From Psychrobacter sp. NZS113 (GTDB taxonomy: Bacteria > Pseudomonadota > Gammaproteobacteria > Pseudomonadales > Moraxellaceae): DNA of 64,000 nucleotides. Shown here piece by piece: positions 53,880 to 63,830 of the stretch. The notes beneath the pieces were generated by a model, which saw only the letters and a program-made list of their open reading frames with translations, did no database searches and had not been told where the DNA came from. Each line of letters starts with the position of its first letter. The first letter of the stretch is position 1. The stretch is from positions 124,001 to 188,000 of the forward strand of contig NZ_JADYWL010000003.1 in assembly GCF_015864825.1 (NCBI RefSeq), given 5' to 3'. The position numbers and the translations under genes were made by a program.

Positions 53880-55181
53880 ATGCCTTCTCGTTCTCAATAT
53901 GCACTGATGTCTTCTAGAGACAGAAATACAGTAATGTTTATCTGCTTTAGTAGTGCAGTGGCATTTTTTGATTTTTTGATTTATTTATATATCTCAGATA
54001 TTGTGGCGGCCGCTTTTTTTCCTGCTAACATCGATCCTACTATTACAAAGATACAAGGGCTTGGACTATTTACGATTGGTTATTTGGCACGCCCGATTGG
54101 TGGCATCATTTTTGGCCGTTATGGTGATATCAAAGGTCGAAAACCCATACTATTAATCAGTATATTAGTGACTGCGCTCAGCCTATTGGCAATGGCAAGC
54201 TTACCTACTTATGCACAATGGGGATTGATTGCGCCCATCTTATTTATCACCCTACGGTTTATACAAGGCATGGCATTTGGTATTTATGTCCCACTCGCTT
54301 GGATTTTTGTGGCAGAGCATGTGCCACGGCTGTATTCGTCGGTAGTCTGTAGTTATGTCAGTGCCAGTTTCTATGTAGGGGTACTATTCTCTAATGCCTT
54401 CTTTCTTTGGCTGACCAGTGCCATGACGACGTCACAATTGGCTGATTATGGTTGGCGTTTACCATTTTTCATCGCGGCTGCCTTGAGCCTTATGCCACTA
54501 TTGGCATGGCGATGGATCGATGAGTCGCCATTTTTCCTTGAAATGAAAAGCTCGCAACCAAATAACTACGTTGCCAAACCATTCCGCCTCCTCTTCAAGC
54601 ACTGCAAACATTCATTATTTATTGGTATGGTTCTCACGCTTATTGTTTCTAGTGTAACGACTGTGGTTGTGCTCTTGTTGCCTGATTTGATTGAAATGCA
54701 CTTTACCTTAGATAGCGATCTGTTTGGATTTTCCCACAGTCTAGGTATTATATTCATGATTCTTGGCTGTATCTTTTATGGAATAATCTCTAACCATCAA
54801 AATTTTGGTAAAATTTTGACAATTGGTTCTATTCTATTAATCGTTCAGATGCTGGCATTCTTTTACCACCTACAGGGGAGCGGTGACTACATCCTTATTA
54901 TGTATGCGCTGTTAGGATTTTGTGCTGGCATCATTGGTATGATACCAGCCATTATCTTGCAGTTATTTCCAACCAATGTCAGACTCACAGGAATGGCTTT
55001 TTGTTATAATATAGCCTACGGCATCGTCGGAGTACTAGTACCTTTCGGGCTTGGCTATGCCACTATTTATGTGTCTTTCTCACCAGCACTCTACATTGCG
55101 TTCATCGGTTTTATTGGGATAATAATGGGTATTTACTTCTATAATTTGCCTGAAGCCAAAAAAATCGATCATATTATCTAG
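53880..55181 (+). CDS. MFS transporter (metabolite:H+ symporter type)
   Basis: 433 residues with 12 predicted membrane helices. VAFFDFLIYLYISDIVAAAFF in helix 1 and FTIGYLARPIGGIIFGRYGDIKGRKPILLIS (the MFS A-loop motif GxxxDxxGRK) place it with the ProP/ShiA/citrate group of major facilitators. Substrate unknown. Start uncertain: ATG 53880 is used; ATG 53907 is an alternative; neither has a clear ribosome-binding site. It is followed by its own terminator. Confidence 0.82.
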   Translation: MPSRSQYALMSSRDRNTVMFICFSSAVAFFDFLIYLYISDIVAAAFFPANIDPTITKIQGLGLFTIGYLARPIGGIIFGRYGDIKGRKPILLISILVTALSLLAMASLPTYAQWGLIAPILFITLRFIQGMAFGIYVPLAWIFVAEHVPRLYSSVVCSYVSASFYVGVLFSNAFFLWLTSAMTTSQLADYGWRLPFFIAAALSLMPLLAWRWIDESPFFLEMKSSQPNNYVAKPFRLLFKHCKHSLFIGMVLTLIVSSVTTVVVLLLPDLIEMHFTLDSDLFGFSHSLGIIFMILGCIFYGIISNHQNFGKILTIGSILLIVQMLAFFYHLQGSGDYILIMYALLGFCAGIIGMIPAIILQLFPTNVRLTGMAFCYNIAYGIVGVLVPFGLGYATIYVSFSPALYIAFIGFIGIIMGIYFYNLPEAKKIDHII

Positions 55182-55197
55182 TACGGGATATTCATTA

Positions 55198-55232
55198 AAA
55201 TGTTTATACCATTATTTGGTATAAACATTTTT
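55198..55232 (+). terminator. Intrinsic terminator after the MFS gene
   Basis: AAATGTTTATACC (55198-55210) / GGTATAAACATTT (55218-55230), a perfect 13-bp stem ending in T's. Confidence 0.8.
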
Positions 55233-55281
55233 GTACCAAACCCCACATCTTCAAAGATTAGAATATTAAGGCTTAACAATC

Positions 55282-56256
55282 ATGGTTGATATGACCAATA
55301 AAAGACTCTCTGTCGCACCAATGATCGACTGGACAACCACAGATTATCGGTACTTTGCACGGCTTTTTAATCCGCACGTGTACTTATATACAGAGATGAT
55401 CAGTACGGGTGCCCTAATACATGGTAATCGCGCACGGCATCTACGCTTTGATACGCAAGAGCATCCATTAGTGTTGCAGCTGGGTGGCGCTGACAACAGT
55501 GAGATGACTCAATGTGCTGAATTTGCACAGCAGCATGGCTATGATGAAGTCAATATCAACGTTGGTTGCCCATCAGATCGCGTACAGCATAATAAGATAG
55601 GCGCTTGCCTAATGGCAGAGCCTCATACGGTTGCAGACTTGGTCAAACATATGCAAGCAGCAGTCGATATTCCGGTGACGGTTAAGCACCGCATCGGTAT
55701 TGACGACTTTGACAGTTATGAGTTTATGGTAGATTTTGTGCAGGCGGTCGCCGAAGCTGGCTGTACACGATTCATCGTTCATGCACGTACTGCTTGGCTA
55801 CAAGGGCTGAGTCCTAAGCAGAATCGCGAGATACCACCACTTCGCTACGAAGATGTTTATCGCCTAAAACAAGACTTTCCAGCACTCGATATTGAAATCA
55901 ATGGTGGGATCGACACCATCGCTGATATTGAAGCGCACTTGCAGCATATTGATGGGGTCATGATTGGACGAGCGTTTTATCACAATCCTTACTTATTGGC
56001 AGAAGCCAATAGTCTATGGGGCGACGAGCCAACACCTAAACGCTCAGAGATTCTATCGCAGCTTTATCCTTATCTCGAAGAGCAACTCGCCAAAGGTGAG
56101 CCGCTACCTACGATGACGCGTCATTATTTAGGGTTGTTCCAAGGACTTATGGGTGCACGTAAATGGCGTCAGGCATTGAGTGGCAAACCTCAGCTGACCA
56201 TTGATGATATCAAACGCGCGGCAGATGAAGTCTTCTTATTGAATCCTGATATGTAA
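55282..56256 (+). CDS. dusA: tRNA-dihydrouridine(20/20a) synthase DusA
   Basis: 324 residues. FMN-dependent TIM-barrel enzyme that reduces uridine 20/20a in the tRNA D-loop. Signatures: RLSVAPMIDWTTTDYRYFARL, VLQLGGADNSEMTQCAEFA, EVNINVGCPSDRVQHNKIGACLM with the catalytic Cys, VKHRIGIDD, FIVHARTAWLQGLSPKQNR and ININGGI-like IEINGGIDT. These details fit DusA rather than DusB or DusC. AAGGC lies upstream; an ATG three codons later is also possible. Confidence 0.94.
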   Translation: MVDMTNKRLSVAPMIDWTTTDYRYFARLFNPHVYLYTEMISTGALIHGNRARHLRFDTQEHPLVLQLGGADNSEMTQCAEFAQQHGYDEVNINVGCPSDRVQHNKIGACLMAEPHTVADLVKHMQAAVDIPVTVKHRIGIDDFDSYEFMVDFVQAVAEAGCTRFIVHARTAWLQGLSPKQNREIPPLRYEDVYRLKQDFPALDIEINGGIDTIADIEAHLQHIDGVMIGRAFYHNPYLLAEANSLWGDEPTPKRSEILSQLYPYLEEQLAKGEPLPTMTRHYLGLFQGLMGARKWRQALSGKPQLTIDDIKRAADEVFLLNPDM

Positions 56257-56321
56257 TCGCTTTTATCATCGTAAGAACGACAATAAAGACATATAAAAAA
56301 TCAGCAACAATTGCTGTTTAT

Positions 56322-57122
56322 TTAAGCTCCTTGCGCCATATATTGCCACATCGCTACACCGTTATTAGCGATGTGCAATAGTATTGGCAACAATAATGAC
56401 CCTGATTTGATGCGTGCATAGCAAAATACCAATGCCAATACGACAATGGTGCTGATTTCATAAACACCATACTGCACATGGATTACTGCAAATATCAAAC
56501 TGGTCACAATACTGGCAACGATTGCGCCTCGATACTTTGTTGGATAAGAGGAATAAGAGGAGTCAGCGAACTGTTCTGCAATAGCAGTCCATAATATACC
56601 GCGAAAGACCAGCTCTTCATATAGTGGTGCAACGACGACCATCGCAAAGACCAGCAGCCATACCGAACTGACAGACTGGTATAGCGGATCTACAAATACC
56701 AGTGGTGTCTCATCGAGAAAGTACGTGAGCGCCTGACTGGCAATCATAAATATCAATAGCAGTCCAGCCATTCCCAGCCCAACCGCAGGTGGAAATGACT
56801 TTAGCGCCAAATACTGACGCACACTGCCTCCCCTCAAACGAATGACTGAGAAAGTAGTCGCTGTTATTAACACACAACCTATAATGATAGAGAGGCTCAC
56901 AACCGTGCCATCATTACCGCCAAATAAGAATATATCGCCTACTGTTGCATTTTGAGTAGCAGGTAATACCAACTTGCCAGCGACATATATCCCTAATAAC
57001 TGACTGATAAAAAACACCATCAACATGCCTACCGTCAGTAGGAATGCACCTAAGTTTGAAAACAGTGGTACATGGTTAGGCAATGCAGCTTGCTTGTGTG
57101 CGTCAGTAGCATTTTTTAGCAT
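56322..57122 (-). CDS. CPBP-family intramembrane metalloprotease
   Basis: 266 residues, about seven to eight membrane helices. The abortive-infection/CAAX protease motifs are present: EELVFRGILWTAI (EExxxR), FAVIHVQYG (FxxxH) and a later His in ILLHIANNGVAMWQ. Substrates are unknown in most bacteria; relatives include CAAX prenyl proteases and bacteriocin self-immunity proteins. ATG 57120-57122 is preferred; the frame also opens with TTG at 57137. Confidence 0.85.
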   Translation of the reverse strand: MLKNATDAHKQAALPNHVPLFSNLGAFLLTVGMLMVFFISQLLGIYVAGKLVLPATQNATVGDIFLFGGNDGTVVSLSIIIGCVLITATTFSVIRLRGGSVRQYLALKSFPPAVGLGMAGLLLIFMIASQALTYFLDETPLVFVDPLYQSVSSVWLLVFAMVVVAPLYEELVFRGILWTAIAEQFADSSYSSYPTKYRGAIVASIVTSLIFAVIHVQYGVYEISTIVVLALVFCYARIKSGSLLLPILLHIANNGVAMWQYMAQGA

Positions 57123-57187
57123 AAAGTCGTTACTCAAAAGTCTGTTTTCAGCCCATGTCTGTGAAAAACATTAATAATAATTGGCGA

Positions 57188-58078
57188 CTATTTTAACAGT
57201 TGCTGCTCAATCAATGACAATACTTGCAGTGATACAGAGTCAGGATGTTCAAGCGGGAACATATGACCACCTGCATGAGTGGTATAAGGCACCCCTAATC
57301 GTGCCTGCACTTGCTGAGGGAAGTGACGTTTTAAGAATATGCTATCTTCACCAATAATCAAAGTTACGGGCACCTTAGGACCACGATTTGGTGCCAACCA
57401 ATACCAAGATGGATTGGTACGGAATACGGCAACTTCGCTCGATTTAGGAATGGCCAAAGTTACTTTACCGTCAGCACGCTGGTGTAGGCCGTGGTCGATA
57501 TAGCCTTGAAAACTGCGCTCATCAAAATTCTTAAAAAACCCTTTATGGCGCATTTTTTCATAAGCATCTGCTCGACTATCCCATACATCACGGCGATGCT
57601 TGGATATTCCAGCGGGTGATAATTTATCCATCAAACGGTTATTCATCAACGGCAAACGATCCACTGTCTTTGCCAAGTGCCATAGCAGACTTACCTTGCC
57701 ATAAATCCAAGGCGGATCCATGAGGACCGCTTTCGCAAAGTACTTTGGCTCACGATACAATGCTTGCATGGTACACATTGCGCCAAGTGAGTGGCCGACT
57801 GCGACTACTTGCGCGACGCCATGTTTCTCACAAGCACTTTTCACACTATCAATAATTTGGTTTGTGAGGCTGCGCCAATGATCATCTACAGGATAACCTG
57901 GAGTATCACCTAGCATCGCAATATATTCAATCGTAAAAAACTCTGCTAAATTCTCAAAAAATGGCTGATAGACAGCACTTGGCATACCATTGGCATGTGC
58001 AAAATGAATAACAGGTTTGTTTGTTATGTTAGAGATAGGTAAAGCGGCAAAGGTCTGAAAATTGCGTTCATCAGTCAT
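57188..58078 (-). CDS. Alpha/beta hydrolase
   Basis: 296 residues. VIHFAHANGMPSAVYQPFFENL is the oxyanion region; VVAVGHSLGAMCTMQAL holds the nucleophile Ser (GHSLG) at about residue 97. The catalytic His is in THAGGHMFPLEHPDSV near the C-terminus, and LIIGEDSIFLKRHF carries a probable acid. No signal peptide. Substrate unknown. It lies 51 bp upstream of the CPBP protease gene on the same strand, so they may be co-transcribed. Confidence 0.82.
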   Translation of the reverse strand: MTDERNFQTFAALPISNITNKPVIHFAHANGMPSAVYQPFFENLAEFFTIEYIAMLGDTPGYPVDDHWRSLTNQIIDSVKSACEKHGVAQVVAVGHSLGAMCTMQALYREPKYFAKAVLMDPPWIYGKVSLLWHLAKTVDRLPLMNNRLMDKLSPAGISKHRRDVWDSRADAYEKMRHKGFFKNFDERSFQGYIDHGLHQRADGKVTLAIPKSSEVAVFRTNPSWYWLAPNRGPKVPVTLIIGEDSIFLKRHFPQQVQARLGVPYTTHAGGHMFPLEHPDSVSLQVLSLIEQQLLK

Positions 58079-58131
58079 AACTGGCTCTCATCGAATCATT
58101 ATGGATAGCTTATGTGTCATTTGTCATGATT

Positions 58132-58167
58132 AAATCTGACATATCTGACATATCTGACATATCTAAT
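58132..58167. repeat. 9-bp tandem repeat
   Basis: Four units of ATATCTGAC-type sequence (AAATCTGAC, ATATCTGAC, ATATCTGAC, ATATCTAAT) lie between the hydrolase start and the sppA terminator. Confidence 0.85.
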
Positions 58168-58178
58168 ATATAAATAAG

Positions 58179-58208
58179 AAGGCTGAGCATAATCATATAC
58201 TCAGCCTT
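58179..58208 (-). terminator. Intrinsic terminator of sppA
   Basis: AAGGCTGAG (58179-58187) / CTCAGCCTT (58200-58208), followed on the minus strand by CTTATTTATA. It lies 37 bp after the sppA stop. Confidence 0.7.
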
Positions 58209-58244
58209 ATCAATCATACACAGTAAATCTAAAATACAAAATGC

Positions 58245-59297
58245 TTAACGCATCTCTACATTGCCATCTTCTTTTGTTAGGACATCAAGATTGACACTTG
58301 AACCAATGCCTGCACCTAACTTAACAGCGAAGCGATCCATAAACGACTCAAAAGGATCTGTTGGGCTGTAGTTAATCGCCGTATCAAGATCTAACTCTTT
58401 TTCTAAGCTCGCGATGCTACCTTTCTTGTCTGCTAGACCAAGTTCGATAGACTGCTCACCTGTCCAAAATAGCCCTGAGAACAACTTATTCTGTTCAGGA
58501 TTTTTTAGACGGTCGCCGCGGCCTTCTTTCACTGCATCGATAAAATGCTTGTGCGTATTTGCTAATACTTTCTCGACATGACCTTCTTCATAGTCAGTCA
58601 ATGGACGCGATAAGCTTAGGATATCTTTGTACTCACCAGCGGTCAAAGTACGATCTTTTACGCCCACTTTATCCATCAAGCCTTCAATATTATAGCTCGA
58701 CATAATCACGCCGATAGAGCCAACCAAACTTGATGGGTTGACATAAATCTCGTCTGCTGCAGAAGCAATGTAATAAGCGCCAGAAGCACCAATATCACCA
58801 ATCACTGCGTAAAGTTTCTTGTCTGGATATTCTTGACGCAACTCCATCATAGTCTGCCAAATTTCATCAGACTGTACAGGTGAGCCGCCAGGTGAGTTGA
58901 TATCTAGCACAACAGCTTTTGAATTACTGTTTTCAAAAGCACGGGTTAATGCTTCATTGACATCATAGGCATTGGCCACATCGCCACTACTAATGACGCC
59001 TTGCAGCTCAACCACGGCCAAATGTGGCTCGCTGTTGTCAACTGCATCGATACCTGTTGATGCACTGCTGCAACCACGGCCAAGGGTCAGAAATATCAAT
59101 AAGATATAACCAAAGGTCAATAATTTAAAAAAGATACTCCAGCGACGAGCGCGGCGCTGTTCAACCACACTAGCTAGTAATGTGTTTTCCAGCAGTCGCC
59201 ACTCTTGTCCAGTCGGTTGGCTTGATTGTTGAATGGGTGCTGGCTGATTTGCCGAAGTGTCAGGACGTTTATTAGGGTCTGGTGGCCAGTTGGGCAT
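58245..59297 (-). CDS. sppA: Signal peptide peptidase SppA (S49, short form)
   Basis: 350 residues. A polar Pro/Gln-rich N-terminus is followed by one membrane helix (about 58-75, IFFKLLTFGYILLIFLTLG), then a single S49 domain: LDINSPGGSPVQSDEIW, GDIGASGAYYIASAADEIYVN with the nucleophilic Ser, LVGSIGVI, and DRTLTAGEYKDILSLSRPLT with the likely catalytic Lys. It degrades cleaved signal peptides at the membrane. Size matches the short, oligomeric type rather than the 600-residue E. coli form. Confidence 0.9.
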   Translation of the reverse strand: MPNWPPDPNKRPDTSANQPAPIQQSSQPTGQEWRLLENTLLASVVEQRRARRWSIFFKLLTFGYILLIFLTLGRGCSSASTGIDAVDNSEPHLAVVELQGVISSGDVANAYDVNEALTRAFENSNSKAVVLDINSPGGSPVQSDEIWQTMMELRQEYPDKKLYAVIGDIGASGAYYIASAADEIYVNPSSLVGSIGVIMSSYNIEGLMDKVGVKDRTLTAGEYKDILSLSRPLTDYEEGHVEKVLANTHKHFIDAVKEGRGDRLKNPEQNKLFSGLFWTGEQSIELGLADKKGSIASLEKELDLDTAINYSPTDPFESFMDRFAVKLGAGIGSSVNLDVLTKEDGNVEMR

Positions 59298-59529
59298 ATA
59301 ACTTCCTAAGTCAGAAACAATCTAAAACGATAAAAGAGATGATATAGAATATAAATGTAGTAAGAAGCTAGTTCTTACTCTCAACGCATTTGTAATACAA
59401 TCGTCATTTATATTAATAGGTTGGTAAGTATGGTCGCATTTTCATCATGGTTCAATAGTATAACTGTGAAATATCACCATATTGTAACGCCAAGAGTATG
59501 AGCAATTTTTTGAGGGGCATTATTATAAT

Positions 59530-62500
59530 TTAGTATGAGAGTTTGCTCTGAGAGTTATCATCTATAGATAGTGCCACCTCCAGCGCTTTATCATCATAGG
59601 TCATAATTTCATTAATGCTTTGAAGGCCTAGTACATTGGCGGTTATATGCGATGTACTGTGTCCAAGCCATGTAATATCAGATAGCATTGTTGTTTGATT
59701 GATAGTTATTGGATCAGTGGTTGTTTTGTTAATAGGTGTTTGACCAGCAGCTACCTGACCAGATAGTGGCTCCGTTGAACACAGCAGCTCCCACATCTGC
59801 CAAACACGTTGATGGGTATCTACATTCAAAACAAGACGTGATGTAGTCTCTGCTACATTAGGCGTCAAGGATGAAAGGTTTGATCGCAGTGTTTGTACAG
59901 CTGCAGGTGCTGACCTAAGTGGATCAGCTGCATTGTACTTTAATATTTGTATCGGTAAACCAGTGTCTATAGCGAGCGTGCAATCCCAGACGCTGTCATC
60001 ATCTATTGTGCGCCAACCTGTCAATGCTTGTATGGACAAGTCGCCATTCGGTAGCTGCCATGTTTTACCCTGATCGCAACTTTGCACGCTAATATCTGAC
60101 TTACTCTTAATTTGACTGGCGACCTTATATGAGCGCTGAAGTGCAGGCCAACGATCAAAGCGCCCTGCCTGCCAGTACTTATTAATAGGCAGCTGCTGAT
60201 TTAACTGGACAACCGTCAGTGGTAATAGCTCAGAACCTATAGTATTGATGTCAGCACGCTTATCATCAGTCGTCAGCGTATCCGTTAATCCAACACTACC
60301 ACTCTGTACGGTAATACCGTCTAGCTTACCAATCGATAAACTACCCAATTGCTGCTCTAACATCGTCGAGAGCTTCTCTACCGTCAAGTTACTTGGCATC
60401 GTTCGTGTGGCTTTCGGTCGGTGATCGGCTAAAAACAGCCAACTGACACTCCCATTATTAGTATTTTCAGAATTGATAATAGGATATTGCAACAGAGCAG
60501 CGCTTATATACTGATCACCCGTTGGTAATATATATAACGTTGGTGTCATCGTTAGTGACTGCTGATTGGCATAAACGGTCATCATTAGCATGGTCAATGG
60601 CGGCAACACTAGCCAACGACTGATAAACCCACGTGGTAACAGCCAAGGCAATGTGCTCAGCAATACCATCAATAAAATCGCCATATTTACTGGTGTATAG
60701 AGCCATGCTTCTGACAACGATGATAAGGAAGTTAGCCACGTCATCAACTCATGCAAGCTTGCAACAATTACGCTCACCAATGCCCAAATACTATCGGCGA
60801 TAGTAGGTGACAACAGATAAAAAAGTCCTGCCAGTAGATTGAGCGGTACAATCACCCAACCAAATAAGCCGATAGCAAATAGATTGATGAAAAGTCCCCA
60901 TAGTGAGGCCTTACCGAACAGCAGTAACGTAATGGGCAGTAAAGTGATAAACAACCAAAACTGTAATTTGAATATGCGTCTACCTATCATCCAAACACGT
61001 TTGGCCAACTCATTTATAGCATTAGATTTATAGGCGCCAGCTTGATGAGTAAATACAGAGGCTTGCCTATATTTATAGGACTTGTCTTCGTATTTGAGTA
61101 ATAGTGCCACTGCAATAAAAGACAACCAATACCCTGCTTGCCATAGTACATAAGGATCAAGCCATGCCATCAATACTGCCAGTGCGAATAATACACGCAT
61201 GGTGCTGATAGGTAATAAGGTTAAACGCACCAAGCCTATTGCCAATAGCATCCATGCAGTACGGGCAGCAGGCACATCAAATCCGGTGAATAAGGCATAA
61301 ACAAAAGCAGCACCGATCATCACCCACCAACGCACTTGCCAACGTGGTATATAGCGATAAGCAACTGGACAGAATCGATCAAAGATTAGAACTGCACCAC
61401 CCGCCAGCACAATCGCTAAAAACAATACATGCGTCCCTGATATTGCCAGTAAATGTGAGATACCTGCCAGCTGATACAAATCTTTAGTATCGCGGTTGAT
61501 TAGACTACGGTCGCCTGTCAGCAGGCTCAGTATGACAGCTTTTGCTTGCTGCTCTGCTGTGGTTTTATCACGCCAATCGGTATAGAAATGCTGCCGCAAT
61601 TGCCAACGCCCTTGGTCAATACGAGTACGCAAACGCTGAAGATAGCTATCGGAAGTAGGTGCTATGTTCGATGGCATATCATTAGAAAAGGTCGACGTAC
61701 TAACCGCCAATATGTTTGCGACACCATCAATATGGCGACCTCGCAACCAACGATAGCTATCAAAACCAGAAGGATTATTTAACACTTGTTCAGAGGTAGC
61801 CAGTGGCGCAAGCGTCAAACTCATAAATAGCTGATCACCTGGCTGCAAATGATTTAAGTTTGCAAATTGATGACTGTCTGAAGACGTTTTGGATAGGGTT
61901 TTTTTGGGGTAAGCATTGAGTAATACACGGTACTCTATACTCTCATTGCCATTATTATCTGGACTGCTATCTGAATGGTTATCATACGACGTATCGTTAT
62001 TTAAGGAACTCTTACTTAGGCTATTTTCTAAAAAACCAACGTTAATATCATCTAAGTCTTTCGACGTTAACTCTGATACCAGCGGTGATATATGGCTAAT
62101 AACCGCTACTTGTCGATAGCCGCTTTCTGTAGTGGCATCATAGAAGCTATCACTTATCCCCTCAACGGTCACCAACGCTTGCACACGCATAGGCTCAGTG
62201 ACTGCTGTCATTTCTGCTTGTTGGTGGCTTAGCAAAGCTTGCATCGCGCTGCCGATGACCAATCCAATCGCCAATATAGCGACTATCAAATGACTAGCAA
62301 TACGACATAATAGTTTAGGATAATGTGGAGAGTAACTAGAAGGTTTTTGCGAGGAACGGCTGATATTGATGGAAGGTATATTGAATTGAACAAGGATAGT
62401 CAAAGTGATGGCAAGCGCCATTAGTGATAAAGGTGCAATAGATACATTAGTCATATCCATTAACAACGGACTCATTGGCATACTATCCGCAACTGCCAAC

Positions 62501-62553
62501 ACGCCCATCATAGCGCTAATAATCAAGCTACAGATCAACCAATACACCAGCAC
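59530..62553 (-). CDS. comEC: ComEC/Rec2-family DNA uptake channel
   Basis: 1007 residues. N-terminal membrane helices are followed by a DUF4131-like OB region (about 115-270) and the competence domain with many helices (about 320-700; VILSLLTGDRSLINRDTKDLYQL, LLAISGTHVLFLAIVLAGGAV, FDVPAARTAWMLLAIGLVRL). ComEC carries single-stranded DNA across the inner membrane in transformation. The C-terminal 300 residues occupy the place of the metallo-beta-lactamase-like domain, but I find no DVGQGD, HxDxDH or PHHGS motif there. Divergent from the DUF2062 gene across about 300 bp. Confidence 0.88.
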   Translation of the reverse strand: MLVYWLICSLIISAMMGVLAVADSMPMSPLLMDMTNVSIAPLSLMALAITLTILVQFNIPSINISRSSQKPSSYSPHYPKLLCRIASHLIVAILAIGLVIGSAMQALLSHQQAEMTAVTEPMRVQALVTVEGISDSFYDATTESGYRQVAVISHISPLVSELTSKDLDDINVGFLENSLSKSSLNNDTSYDNHSDSSPDNNGNESIEYRVLLNAYPKKTLSKTSSDSHQFANLNHLQPGDQLFMSLTLAPLATSEQVLNNPSGFDSYRWLRGRHIDGVANILAVSTSTFSNDMPSNIAPTSDSYLQRLRTRIDQGRWQLRQHFYTDWRDKTTAEQQAKAVILSLLTGDRSLINRDTKDLYQLAGISHLLAISGTHVLFLAIVLAGGAVLIFDRFCPVAYRYIPRWQVRWWVMIGAAFVYALFTGFDVPAARTAWMLLAIGLVRLTLLPISTMRVLFALAVLMAWLDPYVLWQAGYWLSFIAVALLLKYEDKSYKYRQASVFTHQAGAYKSNAINELAKRVWMIGRRIFKLQFWLFITLLPITLLLFGKASLWGLFINLFAIGLFGWVIVPLNLLAGLFYLLSPTIADSIWALVSVIVASLHELMTWLTSLSSLSEAWLYTPVNMAILLMVLLSTLPWLLPRGFISRWLVLPPLTMLMMTVYANQQSLTMTPTLYILPTGDQYISAALLQYPIINSENTNNGSVSWLFLADHRPKATRTMPSNLTVEKLSTMLEQQLGSLSIGKLDGITVQSGSVGLTDTLTTDDKRADINTIGSELLPLTVVQLNQQLPINKYWQAGRFDRWPALQRSYKVASQIKSKSDISVQSCDQGKTWQLPNGDLSIQALTGWRTIDDDSVWDCTLAIDTGLPIQILKYNAADPLRSAPAAVQTLRSNLSSLTPNVAETTSRLVLNVDTHQRVWQMWELLCSTEPLSGQVAAGQTPINKTTTDPITINQTTMLSDITWLGHSTSHITANVLGLQSINEIMTYDDKALEVALSIDDNSQSKLSY

Positions 62554-62854
62554 TCCTTGCTTGATGATATAAATATTATGATATGGCTAAATATAGTCAT
62601 TGGTTACGGTGGACAGCAACCTAGCACCACAAAGAAGTATCGACATAAACTTAAGCCCAAACGAGCGGTAGCTAATACGTCATACAATGGCATTTATATT
62701 TATATTACCCTATACTGCTCATACATAGTACGATAACGATACTCTGACATTATCATACTATATAATCTTATCCTTATTTTTATTAAAAATATTACCTTAT
62801 AACAGTCCATCAAGATGATTGATTGGGCTGTAGTTAACGATTAAAGGCAATCTT
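62554..62854. other. Divergent spacer comEC / DUF2062 gene
   Basis: 301-bp AT-rich spacer that must hold promoters for both genes. I see no conserved operator, hairpin or ORF. Confidence 0.4.
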
Positions 62855-63430
62855 GTGCCCCAAAAACGTCTAAAAAGCCTACTTCCTACACCAGAGAAAA
62901 TTCTAGAAAGTCGCACCTTAAAACTGTTTGCACCGCATTTAGCTGATCCACGATTATGGCACTTTAATCGTCACAGCCTAAATAAAGCGGTCTATATTGG
63001 TGTGCTTAGCGCATTTTTTCCATTGCCAGGACAGATGCTGATAGCGTTGGTCGGCTCATTAATCTTCCGTGCCAATGTTCCGATGGCGCTCGGTTTGACT
63101 TGGATTACCAATCCGCTTACTAGCTTGCCTATCTTTTATGCTGGTTATTACATCGGCGCTAAAATTATCGACGCACCAGTGCTAAGCCTTCGACTTATTG
63201 GAAGAATGATTGCTGATTTTAGTTTGTGGGCGTTGTCAGATGGTGCCAATCCATTTATTACCTATCGCGGTACTGTATCGATTGCGGCATTTTGTATTGG
63301 ACTCACGATTTTGGCGGTGTTGACTAGCCTTATTTGCGGACTGGCATTTAAAGCTATTTGGCGTTATAAAACGGTCGTCAGCTGGCAAAACCGTCAGGAT
63401 ATACCTTCTGACAAACCGCCTGAATCTTAA
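62855..63430 (+). CDS. DUF2062-domain membrane protein
   Basis: 191 residues, GTG start at 62855 with AAAGG upstream. DUF2062 signature: the polar N-terminus, WHFNRHSLNKAVYIGVLSAFFPLPGQML, FRANVPMALGLTWITNPLTSLPIFYAGYYIGA, and two to three membrane helices. Function unknown; in related genomes it is commonly found near comEC and lol genes, as here. Confidence 0.85.
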   Translation: MPQKRLKSLLPTPEKILESRTLKLFAPHLADPRLWHFNRHSLNKAVYIGVLSAFFPLPGQMLIALVGSLIFRANVPMALGLTWITNPLTSLPIFYAGYYIGAKIIDAPVLSLRLIGRMIADFSLWALSDGANPFITYRGTVSIAAFCIGLTILAVLTSLICGLAFKAIWRYKTVVSWQNRQDIPSDKPPES

Positions 63431-63495
63431 ACTAAGCTAGATGCCATTAGATTATAGATTACTAACAGCATCAGCCTTAAACTAGATTGCCTAAA

Positions 63496-63801
63496 CTACA
63501 CGTCTTTGCTATTTTCTATAGCTTCCGTAATATTATTGGTGAGATTGCTATCCATCACAAAAACCTCAATCACCTTCTCACCTTTGAAGAGCGTATAGCG
63601 TTTGCCTGTTGCGCTATCTTGAGCTTTGAGATCGTAGTCGACACCAGCCAAAGTAATGGCATCAAAGACAGGTGTCAGTAGATCTACCTGTTCCTGTCTA
63701 TCAATCGTATCGAACAATGCTGGATCCATATAAGAATGTAGCGGCGCATTGCCTTCTTCGGCGCTGCCAAAAGCTTCGATTGGATCTTCATTTTCATTCA
63801 T
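63496..63801 (-). CDS. Small conserved hypothetical protein
   Basis: 101 residues from ATG 63799-63801 (MNENEDPIEAFG), with AAGGATG upstream. Acidic start, then a compact alpha/beta domain: FDAITLAGVDYDLKAQDSATG then RYTLFKGEKVIEVFVMDSN. No family I can name with confidence. It starts 29 bp downstream of the lolD stop on the same strand, so it is probably co-transcribed with lolD. Confidence 0.65.
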   Translation of the reverse strand: MNENEDPIEAFGSAEEGNAPLHSYMDPALFDTIDRQEQVDLLTPVFDAITLAGVDYDLKAQDSATGKRYTLFKGEKVIEVFVMDSNLTNNITEAIENSKDV

Positions 63802-63830
63802 TATGTTCATCCTTGTCAGAAATAAGGGGC

